A stretch of 64,000 nucleotides of DNA from Flectonema sp. DT1601 (GCA_964019425.1 OZ025808.1:310001-374000), one strand, 5' to 3'. Shown: positions 1-10,490, numbered from the stretch's first letter. Notes: generated by a model from the letters alone, not told the origin. A program made the numbers and translations.

Positions 1-897
1 ATTTGATAAAGGACTGTTTTTACCATCCTTCTTATCGGCGAGGATTTGCCTCTTAGTCCGAACTTCCTGCCGGAGGAGTCGATCTCGTAGCAGCCTGTCA
101 GTGAGGATTGGTTTCACTCCATCAAAAAAAGCTGCTCGCTCCGCCTTTCGTTTTAATTGCACTTGGTACTCTCGTTCCTCTCTGTCAGCAGCTGTTTTAG
201 CTCTGGCTGTACGGCTTGTTTCTCGAATTTCAGCGCTGCGGTCCGCAAGTAAGACTTTCAACTCTTTTTGGTATTCCTCACCACGGCGTTGTCGGAGTTC
301 CCTTTCGGCGCGGACTTCTTCTTGTTTTATGTTGATGAGGTGGTTTTTTGCTTCCTTAGCCTTTTTGCGAGTTTCGAGATGATATTCGCGTTCACGAGCT
401 ACTTGTTGGTTGCGCTGATCGAAAGCCACTTTAATATCACGTCTATCAGCCAAGAACTGTTGTATTCTCCATTCCCTAGCTTGTGAAGTAGTAGCAGCGA
501 CTTCAGTTGTTCGGGTTTCGAGAGCTTTTGTTTTACAGATTTTATTTAAATTCTTCTGACATTGGATATCGACTAGTCGCTTTTGCTCCAACTCAATTTG
601 GTCTACTTTGTCTTTCTGAGAGCGTGCCTTTCCTTTGTGAATCTTCTCAAGTCTGATAATGTTTTTATCGAATTGTTCTTCTCGTAATCTCCTTCTCCGT
701 TCATTCTCTTCTCTTATTGATAAAGGTTTTATAATAGGAGGGGATAATGACCTTTCTTTTACTTTTCTTTCTTTCCATTGTCTCATAACATCATTTCGGT
801 ATGCTGAATGCATTTCTTCACATGAGACCCCAGTACGTCCTAATCCAGTTGTTCCGTGTCCGATAATTCTTTGAGGCTTTCCATCTCTCACTAACAT
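1..897 (-). CDS. Coiled-coil protein, C-terminus beyond the window
   Basis: Reading the minus strand from the ATG at 897, I translate 299 codons without a stop to the left edge, so the gene is partial. The first ~60 residues are mixed (begins MLVRDGKPQRIIGHG); after that the protein is almost wholly charged helix rich in Arg, Glu, Lys and Gln (for example REREYHLETRKKAKEAK), with no membrane segment. This resembles long coiled-coil proteins of cilia and flagella (trichohyalin/plectin-homology type), but no diagnostic motif proves it. Upstream, a T-rich tract ending in AG (around 930) could be a splice acceptor. Plus-strand open frames across this interval are antisense shadows. The coiled-coil nature is well supported; the function is not. 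Confidence 0.72.
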   Translation of the reverse strand, partial: MLVRDGKPQRIIGHGTTGLGRTGVSCEEMHSAYRNDVMRQWKERKVKERSLSPPIIKPLSIREENERRRRLREEQFDKNIIRLEKIHKGKARSQKDKVDQIELEQKRLVDIQCQKNLNKICKTKALETRTTEVAATTSQAREWRIQQFLADRRDIKVAFDQRNQQVAREREYHLETRKKAKEAKNHLINIKQEEVRAERELRQRRGEEYQKELKVLLADRSAEIRETSRTARAKTAADREEREYQVQLKRKAERAAFFDGVKPILTDRLLRDRLLRQEVRTKRQILADKKDGKNSPLSN

Positions 898-2118
898 GTT
901 ATTTTTAATACGAAAAACTATGAAATAAAATGTGATCTTTTTTTTTTTTAAATTTCAATCAACTGAATTACTACAGCATTAATAAACAAACACGATAGGG
1001 GGTTGTATTTCCTTTTTTTTTTTTTTTTTTTTTTGTGTTTCGGTAAAAAAGGGAAAATTGGGAAAAAATATATAAAATATTAATATTCTTGTGTTTCTTT
1101 TTTTTTTTTTTTTTTTTTTAAAAACTTCTTTTTTATTAAAAAAAAACAAATAAAAATAAAAAATAAAACTCAGATTTCATTCAACACCATAAGGGGAACA
1201 CAAGGTATGCCCTCTTATTCTCTATTTTGCTTCAAAACACGAATGGATTTGTTTAAGAACTCCTTTTTTTTTTTCCCATCTTCGCCTTGAAAGAAAATAA
1301 CCACCCAAATATTTTTGGGTGGTAATTCAATACTTTAAGAGCACTGATGAGCTGTTGTTATCTTATCTATATTCAAATCCACTACAATGCGTTGACTCCT
1401 TGCGCGATGAATTCCTACGCGCAAATTATTTAAAATCGGAGCTATATTTCTATAAAGTGAGACGGGGCTGACGACAGGAGCACCACACAAAAAAAAATTC
1501 TGATGTGCTGGAAAGCACAAAATCTAGTTAGGGAAAAAACATTACTTTTACAGGAGATACCTTAAACAGTTGGCCAACCAGGAACAACACGTATGCTACG
1601 ATCCTTACAAATAACAGAAAAGAAATATCTTGCAAGATCGTAACACATGTTTCCTCCCTTACTGTAAAAAATAGTAAAATAGCCAGCTCCTGAAGTCCGC
1701 TCTCCTCCAACACATAATTTGTACAAAAGGAGAGGATTAATTACGGGGTTAAATTGACCTTTCAGCTTTTATTCTTCCTCTTTTTTTCCCCGTAATTGAC
1801 AACTCAGTACAACAAATTTCGATATGACTACAATAAGAAAGGGGGAATGGGATTGAAAGAATTACCAAGTTGATGAAACCAAACAAATCTATATATCTAC
1901 AATAGAATAATAAATAAAACGGATAAAAAAAAAAATAAAAAAAATTGGAAAACTTACTTGCGCAGAACTCAACGCACTAAAGTTACCCGTAATTTTCTAA
2001 TTAATAAATATTGATACAAATAAGATTTAACATTCGACTCCAGCTTCTTATGATATTTCGGGATTACTTCTGCCGACTAGTTTTTATCGTAACAATGCAT
2101 GGCATAATATTAGTTATT
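898..2118. other. Intergenic region between two minus-strand genes
   Basis: AT-rich spacer with long T runs (1013-1034, 1100-1120) and no convincing gene. It should hold the 3' UTR of the downstream-read 1418-aa gene and the 5' leader of the partial coiled-coil gene. A perfect hairpin lies at 1300-1323 (10-bp arms ACCACCCAAA/TTTGGGTGGT, loop TATT). Two ~61-codon frames at 1335-1713 lack any recognisable domain or codon signature and I do not call them. Confidence 0.6.
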
Positions 2119-5100
2119 TTATAATTCACCAGACTCAGAACTAAAATGAACAGAATGAATCGCCTGCAGAGGTGTTTGCGTCTCCGAAAAGCTTTCGTGA
2201 GGTTCAGGTGTACCACTTCCACCATTTGCAGAAGTAACTCTACTGTTCGATAAAGAAGCTGACAATTCATCACTCAGAGGTGGTGTTCTAGAAATTGGTG
2301 ACACAGAAGGAGGAGTGTAGTCGTCAGGTACGGGTGTCATATTGTTAGGACGAAGAGGTGCACTATCTACACCTGGTAAATTCACAAAGGCAACATTATC
2401 TGAAGAACGAACGTTTACAATCGTACCAATCTGATCATTCAACTCACTGTGGATTCTTAAACCTGTTACTTTGACTTTCATCCCAACTCGAGGAGTCCAA
2501 ACAGGAGTACCAGGTTTATCACTTTCAGTTGGTATGACTGGAATACAACACTGAGCATGAATAGGTGTGGCTGTACTAACATCGTGGATCTTAACAAGTG
2601 CAACACGACCTTTGTCGCGTATTGATTTTACGGAACCTTTTGAACCATTTAAATGTCTAAACTGCTTTAGACCATGTATTACTACTTGACCATAACTAAC
2701 AGTTGGCGGAGGTGTTAATATTATTCTAATACCTGACTTACTATTTGATGAGATAGATGATTGACCTGAAGCAACTTTTGATATAATTTCTTCAATCGCT
2801 TTTATGGTGCTGACCTTCCTCCCGCAAACTCTCAGAACTCTCCAATGCTTGTGACCGTTGGTGCCATATGGTTGTGATGTCGCTTTGTCTTGAGCCTCTT
2901 CGAGGGGTTTAATAATCTGAACCCACTTCTCATCGTTTTTATTTTGTTGTTTAAAATATGATTTCAATTTTATAAGTACAGGTATCCTGACTGCTTCTTC
3001 AATAACAGAATACGGTGGTGGTGTGAGCCAGTCCCGCTTACCATCCCATGTCAAGTTTCGAAGTGAAATAGGAGTTCCTGGATAGTTCTTCAAGTCAATT
3101 AGAGCAACACCGTCTGGTCGATAGCCAGAAACAATTCCCTGCTTTCCGTTTAGGATGTGTCGAACCCGCATGTTTTGTATTACGATACGTTGAGATAGAG
3201 GTGGAACACAAAGTAGTTCTCTCAAAGATTCTTCGATATTAGAAGTTATAATATCAGCGATCACAACAGAATCTAAACCCTTTCTAGGATTTACTCTACG
3301 AGTTCTACACAGTGTGCTGTAGTCATTCTCTGAGACTGATATACTACCGAGAGAGCAGAGCATGTTGTTCCATTCCTTCATATTTAGGCAACCATCACCG
3401 ATTGTGTCAAAGCGGGATACGACTGCATCAGCTACAGATTTACTACTGACTTCATTAATTAAAGGATCAGGGAGATCTGATAAATATGAGTTTTGATTAT
3501 CAATTGTTGTATCTGACCTTCTAGAATCTTGAAGCAACAACGACAGTGGCACTGCCTCAGATGCAGGAGACATCGCAATCATCGGTGTTTCTGGTGTTGA
3601 AACAAACCGCGTTGCCACGACTTGAACAGACGATGGGGACTTCGGAAGCACTTCTTCTTCCACGGGTTCTTCGTCCTTCTCAATTACAATTTCTCTAAGA
3701 CACAATTTCTCACATAGTTCGGAAGAAGCGTCTTTGCAGCTTCTCACTAGCGAAAAGATAACCGCTTCGGAATCTGCTAACCCCACCACTTGAAATCTTA
3801 CACAAGTCGGTCCCCTTACAATCGAAAGGACAACCACGTTTTCCGCCGTCAGCGTAGTACCACTTTCAGTTTTGTTGTAAGAATCTGTTACTACTTCTGA
3901 CAACCAATTTTGGTCAAAATTTTCAAAAGGGATTCCGAGAGTCATTCTGACAACCGAAGAAGAGGTATTCTTCGACACGTCAATAAGCTGCTGCAATGCC
4001 TCGACGTTTCCTTTGTTGCTGCGGACGAGGTACTTTAGATGTTGGACGTTTTGATTTGATATTCCAGCAAGAATATCAAGTGTTGACTCTCTCAACGAAA
4101 GGAGTTCAGCGCAGCTTTGACCGAAAGACTCTGCCGTTATGTCCACTCCACTAGCAAGTAATAGAGATACGCAGGATCGGAATTCCGAAACAGACTTTGG
4201 ATTCGGAACTCTAAGAAGGACGTGAAGGGGATTAGAATGATCTTTGTCTAGTCGATTAACACATCCTCTCTTTGATTCCACCGGCAATGCTCCTAACAAA
4301 AGCGAAATCAGTCCTTGTGATGCCTGTGACGCAGCGTAGTGCAGTGCCGTCCAACCGACGCTATTGCCTTCACCATTAACGTTGCCATTTCCTTGATTTA
4401 CAATAATTTTAGTAATGGATAAGTTTCCAGAACGTACAGCCGAGACCAACGGAGTACTGCCATCACCATTTACGGACTTGTATTCTATATCGTAAAAAGC
4501 TGTTCCCTTGTTTTGACTTAAAAGAAAACCTATTCCTTCAGCATTGCCCATTGATATTAGAACGTGGATAACTTCGTTCTTGCATTCGCATTGCGAGAGA
4601 AGCGTTTCAACCAGTTTTTGAGGAGCACTTTTCTTTGCATCTTCTCTCGAGATGGAGTGTGAAATTGAAGAAAAAGCTGAACGCTCTTCGTCGTCAATGT
4701 CACGCCGTCCACGAGATTCCCTCTCCGCCAAGCTATAGGTCAGTTGCCGCAACCGCACATCATTTTTATTTAAAGTCGGAGACTTGCTCGGAGACTTTGA
4801 CAACGTTATCTTGCGACTCCGATGCGGGGTTGCCTTCTTTTTCTTCTCCCGCTGATTCTTACCGTCTGCCAACAGCAGCTGGGCTAGGGTCGGAGAAGCT
4901 TCATTAGAATTGTCATGGGTGCGGGGGCTTCGACGTCCGATAACAAGCAGCCCGTCATTGTCTGATGAAATAGTAGAGCATTCTTCCATATCACCATCGT
5001 CGTCTCCAGTGTGGCGATGGCGCAGCTTGTTATAGGTATTCCACCAGTGATCAGGTGGTAGATCTACTAATTGATGTAAGTTTGGAGATCCATTTGTTAA

Positions 5101-6375
5101 ATACGGTAACTGCCGAAACACTGGCGGAGGAGGACTCATAGTCCCTGTAGAATAGTAACCCGTTGGCTGCATTGGTGCTAGTGGCGATAATAGCGGCCGC
5201 TTTCCCGTTGATGGCGAACGTGAATTCGCATATGGCGACTTCGGGTAATTGTTAATATTCTCTTGATTGTAACTTACAGATGACACGTCGAATGTCCTGG
5301 AAGCACTGGCACTATTATCTTCATCTGTCATGGCACTAGGTACATTGCTATGGTAGTTGAAACCGTCGCCAGGATCCCGTATTAATGATGTTTCTGTTTG
5401 TGTGCCTCCAGATTTTTTTCGATATTCACTGTGATTAGGGATGGGGATGTGAGAACTTTTCTCATGAGTACGCTCTTGGTGAAGAACTAAATTGGGCGGC
5501 GGTTGTGGAGTAGGACAACCCTCCTCCGGTTGAAATCTATAAGGTACACTAACGCATTCTCTGTCTGGTGACCCAGAGGAGGAATGGCTGTGTCCAATCG
5601 AACTTTCAATTAATTTCCGCCTACTAATAGTACTAGTACTCCGTCTTGGAGAGTGTGATACGCAACTTAATGATGGAGTGCCTACAGTTGGCAGCTGGTC
5701 TTCCCATGCCTGCCCCTCAGCCGGATAATTCCATTTACTTTGTCGAGTGGTATTACCATCAGCGCTGGTGTTATTAAAAGTACTGACATCCTGAACTGTG
5801 TTGCTATGGAATCCATTAATCCTTGATGGGCTTTTATCAGAAGAAAATCTTCCAGAAGTGACTTCATTATTGAGTTCTTCTTCATCAAGGTTTGATGGAA
5901 ACACAGGGGTGCCTGTTGGGCTTCGATCTGGAGCAAAATAGCTCTTAGAGGCACCATTATAACGAGGAGATGTAGACATCCCCCTTTCATTGGAGGCCTT
6001 CCAAGGGATAGCCGGAACTTGGGGCGTTCGTCTCCCTGAATAGACTCCACTTTTTGCCGCGCACCATTCGAGCATCGACTTGGAAGCAACGCCAGCACCG
6101 CTTCTGTAATCTGATCGGTCCCTGCGCGGTGAATCTTTGCCATCAGGCTCTGGGACGGTGTTGCTTTTCGATATTACCACACGTGGCTGTAACTGCCCGT
6201 CCGTTCTTTCCTTTCTTTTTTTATTTACTACACCAAGCCCTCGCTTCACTCCTCCATTTAATGTAGTCGATACTGTTAGTGATACTGACCCCTTCGTCTT
6301 CTTCTTCTGCTTCCGCCCAACCGTTACCTTCCCACCTGCCGGTAACATGGGGGTAGACCCCTTCCTCGCAAACAT
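2119..6375 (-). CDS. 1418-aa ankyrin, EF-hand and SH3-like repeat protein
   Basis: One uninterrupted frame of 1418 codons. Residues ~1-580 are low-complexity, rich in Ser/Pro/Arg/Asn, with many SP and RSP sites, and look disordered. Residues ~585-755 contain ankyrin-type repeats (GDGSTPLVSAVRSGN, GWTALHYAASQA, SNPLHVLL). Around 988-1000 is one EF-hand-like loop (DTIGDGCLNMKE); its third position is Ile, so calcium binding is uncertain. The C-terminus has three related SH3/KOW-like segments starting near residues 1063, 1224 and 1291, each of the type 'NG-K/S-G-V-I-x(4)-VALV'. This architecture suggests a signalling or cytoskeletal scaffold; I do not recognise an orthologue. The start is the first ATG after a Y-tract/AG at 6418-6436. 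Large size with an open frame supports a real, expressed gene. Confidence 0.9.
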   Translation of the reverse strand: MFARKGSTPMLPAGGKVTVGRKQKKKTKGSVSLTVSTTLNGGVKRGLGVVNKKRKERTDGQLQPRVVISKSNTVPEPDGKDSPRRDRSDYRSGAGVASKSMLEWCAAKSGVYSGRRTPQVPAIPWKASNERGMSTSPRYNGASKSYFAPDRSPTGTPVFPSNLDEEELNNEVTSGRFSSDKSPSRINGFHSNTVQDVSTFNNTSADGNTTRQSKWNYPAEGQAWEDQLPTVGTPSLSCVSHSPRRSTSTISRRKLIESSIGHSHSSSGSPDRECVSVPYRFQPEEGCPTPQPPPNLVLHQERTHEKSSHIPIPNHSEYRKKSGGTQTETSLIRDPGDGFNYHSNVPSAMTDEDNSASASRTFDVSSVSYNQENINNYPKSPYANSRSPSTGKRPLLSPLAPMQPTGYYSTGTMSPPPPVFRQLPYLTNGSPNLHQLVDLPPDHWWNTYNKLRHRHTGDDDGDMEECSTISSDNDGLLVIGRRSPRTHDNSNEASPTLAQLLLADGKNQREKKKKATPHRSRKITLSKSPSKSPTLNKNDVRLRQLTYSLAERESRGRRDIDDEERSAFSSISHSISREDAKKSAPQKLVETLLSQCECKNEVIHVLISMGNAEGIGFLLSQNKGTAFYDIEYKSVNGDGSTPLVSAVRSGNLSITKIIVNQGNGNVNGEGNSVGWTALHYAASQASQGLISLLLGALPVESKRGCVNRLDKDHSNPLHVLLRVPNPKSVSEFRSCVSLLLASGVDITAESFGQSCAELLSLRESTLDILAGISNQNVQHLKYLVRSNKGNVEALQQLIDVSKNTSSSVVRMTLGIPFENFDQNWLSEVVTDSYNKTESGTTLTAENVVVLSIVRGPTCVRFQVVGLADSEAVIFSLVRSCKDASSELCEKLCLREIVIEKDEEPVEEEVLPKSPSSVQVVATRFVSTPETPMIAMSPASEAVPLSLLLQDSRRSDTTIDNQNSYLSDLPDPLINEVSSKSVADAVVSRFDTIGDGCLNMKEWNNMLCSLGSISVSENDYSTLCRTRRVNPRKGLDSVVIADIITSNIEESLRELLCVPPLSQRIVIQNMRVRHILNGKQGIVSGYRPDGVALIDLKNYPGTPISLRNLTWDGKRDWLTPPPYSVIEEAVRIPVLIKLKSYFKQQNKNDEKWVQIIKPLEEAQDKATSQPYGTNGHKHWRVLRVCGRKVSTIKAIEEIISKVASGQSSISSNSKSGIRIILTPPPTVSYGQVVIHGLKQFRHLNGSKGSVKSIRDKGRVALVKIHDVSTATPIHAQCCIPVIPTESDKPGTPVWTPRVGMKVKVTGLRIHSELNDQIGTIVNVRSSDNVAFVNLPGVDSAPLRPNNMTPVPDDYTPPSVSPISRTPPLSDELSASLSNSRVTSANGGSGTPEPHESFSETQTPLQAIHSVHFSSESGEL

Positions 6376-6417
6376 TTCTTCTCAATTGTAATTGTGAGTA
6401 ATGCCTCGCATCCCCAA

Positions 6418-6436
6418 CTGCATAAAAGAATACTTG
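6418..6436 (-). promoter_or_regulatory. Probable splice-acceptor for the 1418-aa gene
   Basis: On the minus strand a T-rich tract (TATTCTTTTATGC) is followed by AG at 6419-6418, leaving a 42-nt leader before the ATG at 6375. This is the arrangement used for spliced-leader trans-splicing in kinetoplastids; a cis-splice acceptor is the alternative. Confidence 0.4.
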
Positions 6437-6673
6437 AAATTAACTTACAAGAACAACCAGAAATCAAACCGAGACTACGTTTTTTTAGACAGTTTCTTCG
6501 TATAGCACCATATTATGAAAAGATCATACTTAAGAAAACGTAATCAAAATTAATAGTGAGCCAGATACGCTTATTGTCTTCTGTGTCAACTTCGAACTGG
6601 ACTGCGGTAAATTAACATTTTAAATGAAGTATGACAAGCAGCAGCAACACAGAAGATCACCACATAGTGCCGC

Positions 6674-7417
6674 CTACGTTATTTTCTTCTTGAGCATTCC
6701 CTGTAGCAACACCTTAGTGAGCCTGAATCTTCTAGCAATGACAATGGCAGCAAAAAGTTGAAACGGTCTTAATATTTGATTTAAGATAAACACCGCAGAA
6801 AACGAAGCTGCAGCATCTGTAACTGTCCACACCAACGTCAAAGGGACGGCAAGTATACAGGCGGCGTAGATTGAGAGAGGAGCACGAAGAATAAAGTAAA
6901 GTACTATTACCATCTTCCCCTCCGAACGAACTATTTTGAAAGCCCTGGATGGATGACGCATAATCGACAATGAAAGCTGCAGCCAGGTTTCGTTAATAAC
7001 TGTTATCGGATCGCAACAAAGTACAGGGGGGTCACGGTATTTATCTCCAGATGCAAGTACAGCTCCATCCTCTTCAATGCTTTCCACTGTCATATATATA
7101 TCACCGCATCTGATGCGATCGTTTACTTGAATACCAGAAGGGGCTTTCGCAAATGCAATTTTTCTTGTCTCCTTGAAAACACATGAATCAAGCCACCCCT
7201 CCACATGTACAAATGCGTCTCCAGATGCACTAATTTCTGTGACTTTCCCTGTTCGCCAACCTTCCCCAGCATCTCTCACTTTAACCCGGTCGCCTTCTTG
7301 AATTGCTATTTTCTCGCAGTAGCTTCGTGTTTGCCAAACAGGTAAGGGACTTATACATTTTTTGAATATAATTTTATGTGCTGCATGACAGCAGCTGACC
7401 CGCCGTCGGGCTATCAT
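6674..7417 (-). CDS. 247-aa membrane protein, possible mitochondrial targeting
   Basis: The N-terminus (MIARRRVSCCHAAHK) is basic, lacks acidic residues for the first ~35 positions and could target the protein to the mitochondrion. Residues ~38-135 are a soluble domain with two beta-rich segments (EGDRVKVRDAGEGWRTGKV and VNDRIRCGDIYMTV) resembling small SH3/Tudor-like barrels. Residues ~170-225 contain two hydrophobic stretches (VIVLYFILRAPLSIYAACI; the second around ASFSAVFILNQIL) consistent with membrane helices, and the tail is basic (MLKKKIT). I do not recognise the family. It lies 298 bp upstream of the 1418-aa gene on the same strand, consistent with a polycistronic cluster. The start follows a Y-tract/AG only 18 nt upstream. 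Confidence 0.75.
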   Translation of the reverse strand: MIARRRVSCCHAAHKIIFKKCISPLPVWQTRSYCEKIAIQEGDRVKVRDAGEGWRTGKVTEISASGDAFVHVEGWLDSCVFKETRKIAFAKAPSGIQVNDRIRCGDIYMTVESIEEDGAVLASGDKYRDPPVLCCDPITVINETWLQLSLSIMRHPSRAFKIVRSEGKMVIVLYFILRAPLSIYAACILAVPLTLVWTVTDAAASFSAVFILNQILRPFQLFAAIVIARRFRLTKVLLQGMLKKKIT

Positions 7418-7435
7418 TTACTTGGTATCGTACTA

Positions 7436-7452
7436 CTGTAAAAGGAGAAGTT
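7436..7452 (-). promoter_or_regulatory. Probable splice-acceptor for the membrane-protein gene
   Basis: Minus-strand CTTCTCCTTTTAC followed by AG at 7437-7436, 18 nt before the ATG at 7417. A strong pyrimidine tract in the position expected for trans-splicing. Confidence 0.45.
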
Positions 7453-8018
7453 CTCGCAAGAAAGGTTGTTAGGGAAAACGTTCATGGGGATAACTTCCTC
7501 GAGCATCCTATCTGGAGTTTTGAACTTGCACATTTTTTTGTTAAAATAAGCCACTGCGAAAAGAAATAACTCACACAAGATTTCAGTATTTGAATCACTG
7601 TTTGACGACGACGTGCTTCTGACCCGCTTCTTCATAAGTACAGGTCGCGCTGCATTTTCTCATGTTTTCTAACTGAATTCCGGATAACGCTACCATAATT
7701 TATTTAAGGTGGGTGCTCCGCTTGTAGTATGCTGCAGTAGTGTTCATCAAACTAGTAATTTTTGCTAACATACTTTTTTCAAATTTAAGCGAGTGAAACC
7801 TACAAATTACTTGCTTAAATCACTCTGCTGTATTACATTACTCTGGGTTTGGTTTCCAAGGGCTCACGATTAATTCATAATTGAATAACTCGATTCGGTA
7901 CTGTCTGAACTAACTTCTGATCCCTCATCTTGTTTTGAATGTGCAATCTGCTTCAACAGCTCATCGTGTTGGTTTGGATTTTTCAGTTCCATTGCAATCT
8001 TTTCGACGCTATTATATA
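7453..8018. other. Gene-free spacer
   Basis: Short frames on both strands (7414-7635, 7870-8070) show no domain or repeat match. I see no supported gene. The boundary between the host gene cluster and the repeat domain falls here. Confidence 0.4.
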
Positions 8019-8020
8019 TA

Positions 8021-8106
8021 CTGCAAGTGGAAATATTACTGCATGGAAAAAACCGCACTAATTTTTCCACAGTAATTATCCACCGCAGTAATATTTCCGC
8101 TTGCAG
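8021..8106. mobile_element. 86-bp MITE (CTGCAAG family)
   Basis: The ends are inverted repeats: CTGCAAGTGGAAATATTACT at the left and its near-perfect complement (one mismatch, CTTGCAG end) at the right, each bordered by TA (8019-8020 and 8107-8108). The centre contains GGAAAAAACCGCACTAATTT. A longer relative with the same ends and centre lies at 38060-38336. TA duplication and short size suggest a non-autonomous Tc1/mariner-type element. Confidence 0.7.
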
Positions 8107-8339
8107 TATTGCGTTTTCAAAATAAATATTGCAAGTTAAGAATCATGACGAAATATCGGGAGGCTCTGCAGGACAGGAACTCGTTGTCACTCTCTTGCAC
8201 TCTTTTCTTTTAACAATGGTCTCTTTATGTTATGAGAAGTGTTTGCAAAAGTACAAATTACAAACAGGTTTGTCTTGCTTTCTTTTTCGTCACCTGTTTG
8301 TGCAAAGAAGGAGAGACTCGAAATGATGTGATCGAAGTC

Positions 8340-8440
8340 CGAAGCGATGTCCTTGTATGTGTTTTGCAACATCTTTGTTTGCAGGGAAAGGCCCTGGCCA
8401 AAAGCCTTGCCTGTTAATTCCCCCCAAAAAATAACACATG
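8340..8440 (+). repeat. Diverged relative of the B-repeat head
   Basis: The stretch 'GCAGGGAAAGGCCCTGGCCA' followed by AAAGCC parallels the B-repeat end 'CAGGGAGGGCCTTAGCCAAA'. The upstream part (CTTGTATGTGTTTTGCA) also parallels B. It appears to be an old, isolated member of the B family. Confidence 0.4.
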
Positions 8441-8574
8441 ATTCTGTTGCTCAAGGCTTCTGCTATGTGTAGCCGCTTTTTTTTTCTTAAGTTGCTTCTG
8501 TATCTAACCCTTGTCCTAGTCATGACCCAAAACTGACAAGACTCTATCTCTGATAACAATCGCTGCTCTGAGCA

Positions 8575-8835
8575 GTTTTTTAGTTTAGCTTCTCTTCCTC
8601 ATCGGTCATAACTGACCGATTGTTTTTTAAGTTTATCAGTTTTTAGTAGTCACAGCTGATTAGTAATCTTAACTTATCTTCATTGGTCACAGCTGATCAA
8701 TATTTCTATCTGTTAAGCAGTTTATCTTTTTTTTAGCGGTCACAGCTGATCGATAATTCTAACTGTTAAGCTCAGGTTACTTTTTAAGCATCTCCTCTTT
8801 CAGTCAGCCTGACTAAGACCTTAAAATTGATGCTT
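8575..8835. repeat. Four diverged hairpin repeats, ~60-bp spacing
   Basis: Successive inverted repeats: ATCGGTCATAACTGACCGAT, then three variants of GGTCACAGCTGATC, separated by T-rich spacers and AGTTTATC-like words, ending with CAGTCAGCCTGACTAAGACC. The design (GATC-type stem, T-rich spacer, AGTTTA word) matches the abundant A units but is strongly diverged. Confidence 0.45.
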
Positions 8836-9270
8836 GCTTACTGTAATTTTCATATTCCGCTACTTTGCATTCTTTTCTTTTCTTTATTAAGAGCGGGAAG
8901 ATTCCGAAGCATGGCTACAGGCTAGAAAAACACAGAAACGTTCAGAGCCACATAAGAGACTTTGACAACTACAGCTCAACTTCTTTGGGGTAGTGGGTGG
9001 AATGAATAAATGGTTTCTTTTAGTCGCAGTATTAAACCTGAAAATACTTTTATTTTGGTCGTTCACCTTTTTTATTATTTCAAACACGCAGTTTCTACTT
9101 CTTTTTTTAAGTAATCATTTCATCACTATCTTAAAGGACTTTAAATCTATTGGGAAGTTTTTCTATAAATGTTGGGCCTCATGGGTAGGCTTTCTATTAT
9201 TCTTCATCTTCGTCTTGCTTGTCAGGACATCGGTTTTCACGGCACTTCAAACTCCAGTCACTCGAAAATT
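8836..9270. other. Unassigned AT-rich sequence
   Basis: A plus-strand 94-codon frame (8993-9277) is very rich in Phe/Leu/Ile, as expected from T-rich DNA, and I do not call it a gene. No repeat copy elsewhere in the window was recognised. Confidence 0.3.
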
Positions 9271-9271
9271 G

Positions 9272-10310
9272 GTTTAGATGTCTTAGGTGTTAATAGGGGG
9301 TTCCTCTTAGCATTTTTCTTTGTTCCCACCTTATGAAGAAAAAAAATAGAAGTCATAATGGTGCTTCCCTCTGGAAGGGTTGTAAGCCATGGTGTCCAAC
9401 TAAACTAAAGGGCAAGTCTGGGATAATCCCTGCCAGAGGGGCGAGTATTCTACCATGGTTGAAATACCTTGGCAACTGATCTTCAATTTTATGTTGCTTG
9501 TTAGCTGCTGGTGTATTTTGATCATGTGTTGATACTTGCATTTATTTATTTGTAATCTTTTACTACAATCATTCTTGTCTATATCTTTTCTTTTTATTCT
9601 CTATCTGCTCTGGTCTGTTACTTCATTCGTCTCGTTTAACTTCAGTTATATCTATTTTACTTTTCAATGTTTCCCATCTGCTTTTTATTTTCTATCAGTT
9701 CTGGTCTGTCTTTACTTTAACTTAGTAATAAATTAGTTTCTGATTTACATTAAAGGGAAGATTCCAAAGCATAGGATCGAACAGCCTAAGGCTAGTGAAC
9801 GACCTGATTGGTAGGTGCCCCTAAAACCCCTGGGCAGCAAGAAGGAAAGCAGTTTAGTACTTCTGGGTGTTTGGCATCACCCCCCATAGTGAGCAAGTAC
9901 AACAGGTAGCATTGGTAGTCTGTTGATCCTGAGTGATCCTAGCTACAGTTTTGTTTTTCTTTCTTTTTTTTTTTAGAAGAAGATCAGGACATCCAAGCAC
10001 TGCTGGATAGTTGCTGAAAGCGGGGCCTGCCTGTGGCATTATAATAACAGGCTAAGTCATTTGTAGTTTATAGTTTACCTTTGATTTTATAACTTCACGC
10101 AGGTACTATGAACGATGAGAGATCCAGTGGGATCACTCAGGGTCTAGTAGAGACCACCAATGTTGTGCGTTGATAGGCAAGGTGATCAACCTTGACATTC
10201 TTTCTTTTCTCTCCTGTTGTGACAAAAACAAAATACACATACAGCTTACAGGTACTCACATCTGATGTGATGTACTTGTATGTGTTGTGCAGGAAATAGA
10301 AATTTCCCGG
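9272..10310 (-). repeat. B repeat, near full length, oldest copy
   Basis: Matches the 1085-bp units at 17.6-20.8 kb from 'TTAGATGTCTTAGGTG' through the CCTGGGCAGCAAGAAGG block to the CTCTCCTGTTGTGACAAA block, but with substitutions. It carries the same two short minus-strand frames (62 and 61 codons). Of about seven base differences in the 62-codon frame against the younger copies, at least five change amino acids, so the frame shows no sign of protein-level constraint. Confidence 0.75.
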
Positions 10311-10382
10311 TCCTGGTCAAGACGCTAAACTGATTGTTTGTTTTTTTTTTTAAATAAATAATAAAAGAATATTTAAAAAAAA

Positions 10383-10415
<33 letters not shown>

Positions 10416-10490
10416 CAACATCATCATTGTTTTTTTATCGATCGACTATGTCGATTAATTCCTATTTTCCGTCCTGATCGAGACGCTAAA
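10311..10490 (+). repeat. Single A-type unit with an ATA microsatellite
   Basis: Contains GTCCTGGTCAAGACGCTAAA, then a polyA/ATA run (about ten ATA at 10387-10414), then ATCGATCGACTATGTCGATT and another GTCCTGATCGAGACG end. This is a lone pair of A units outside the large arrays. Confidence 0.7.

Noticed and set aside
1335-1713. Two small minus-strand genes in the 0.9-2.1 kb spacer
   Set aside because: About 61 codons each, no domain, AT-rich UTR-like context.
9353-9541. 62-codon frame (starts MQVSTH) conserved in five B copies
   Set aside because: Between the old copy and the young copies most base differences change the amino acid, the young copies are simply recent duplicates, and the diverged B-like repeat lacks the frame. 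No sign of selection on protein.
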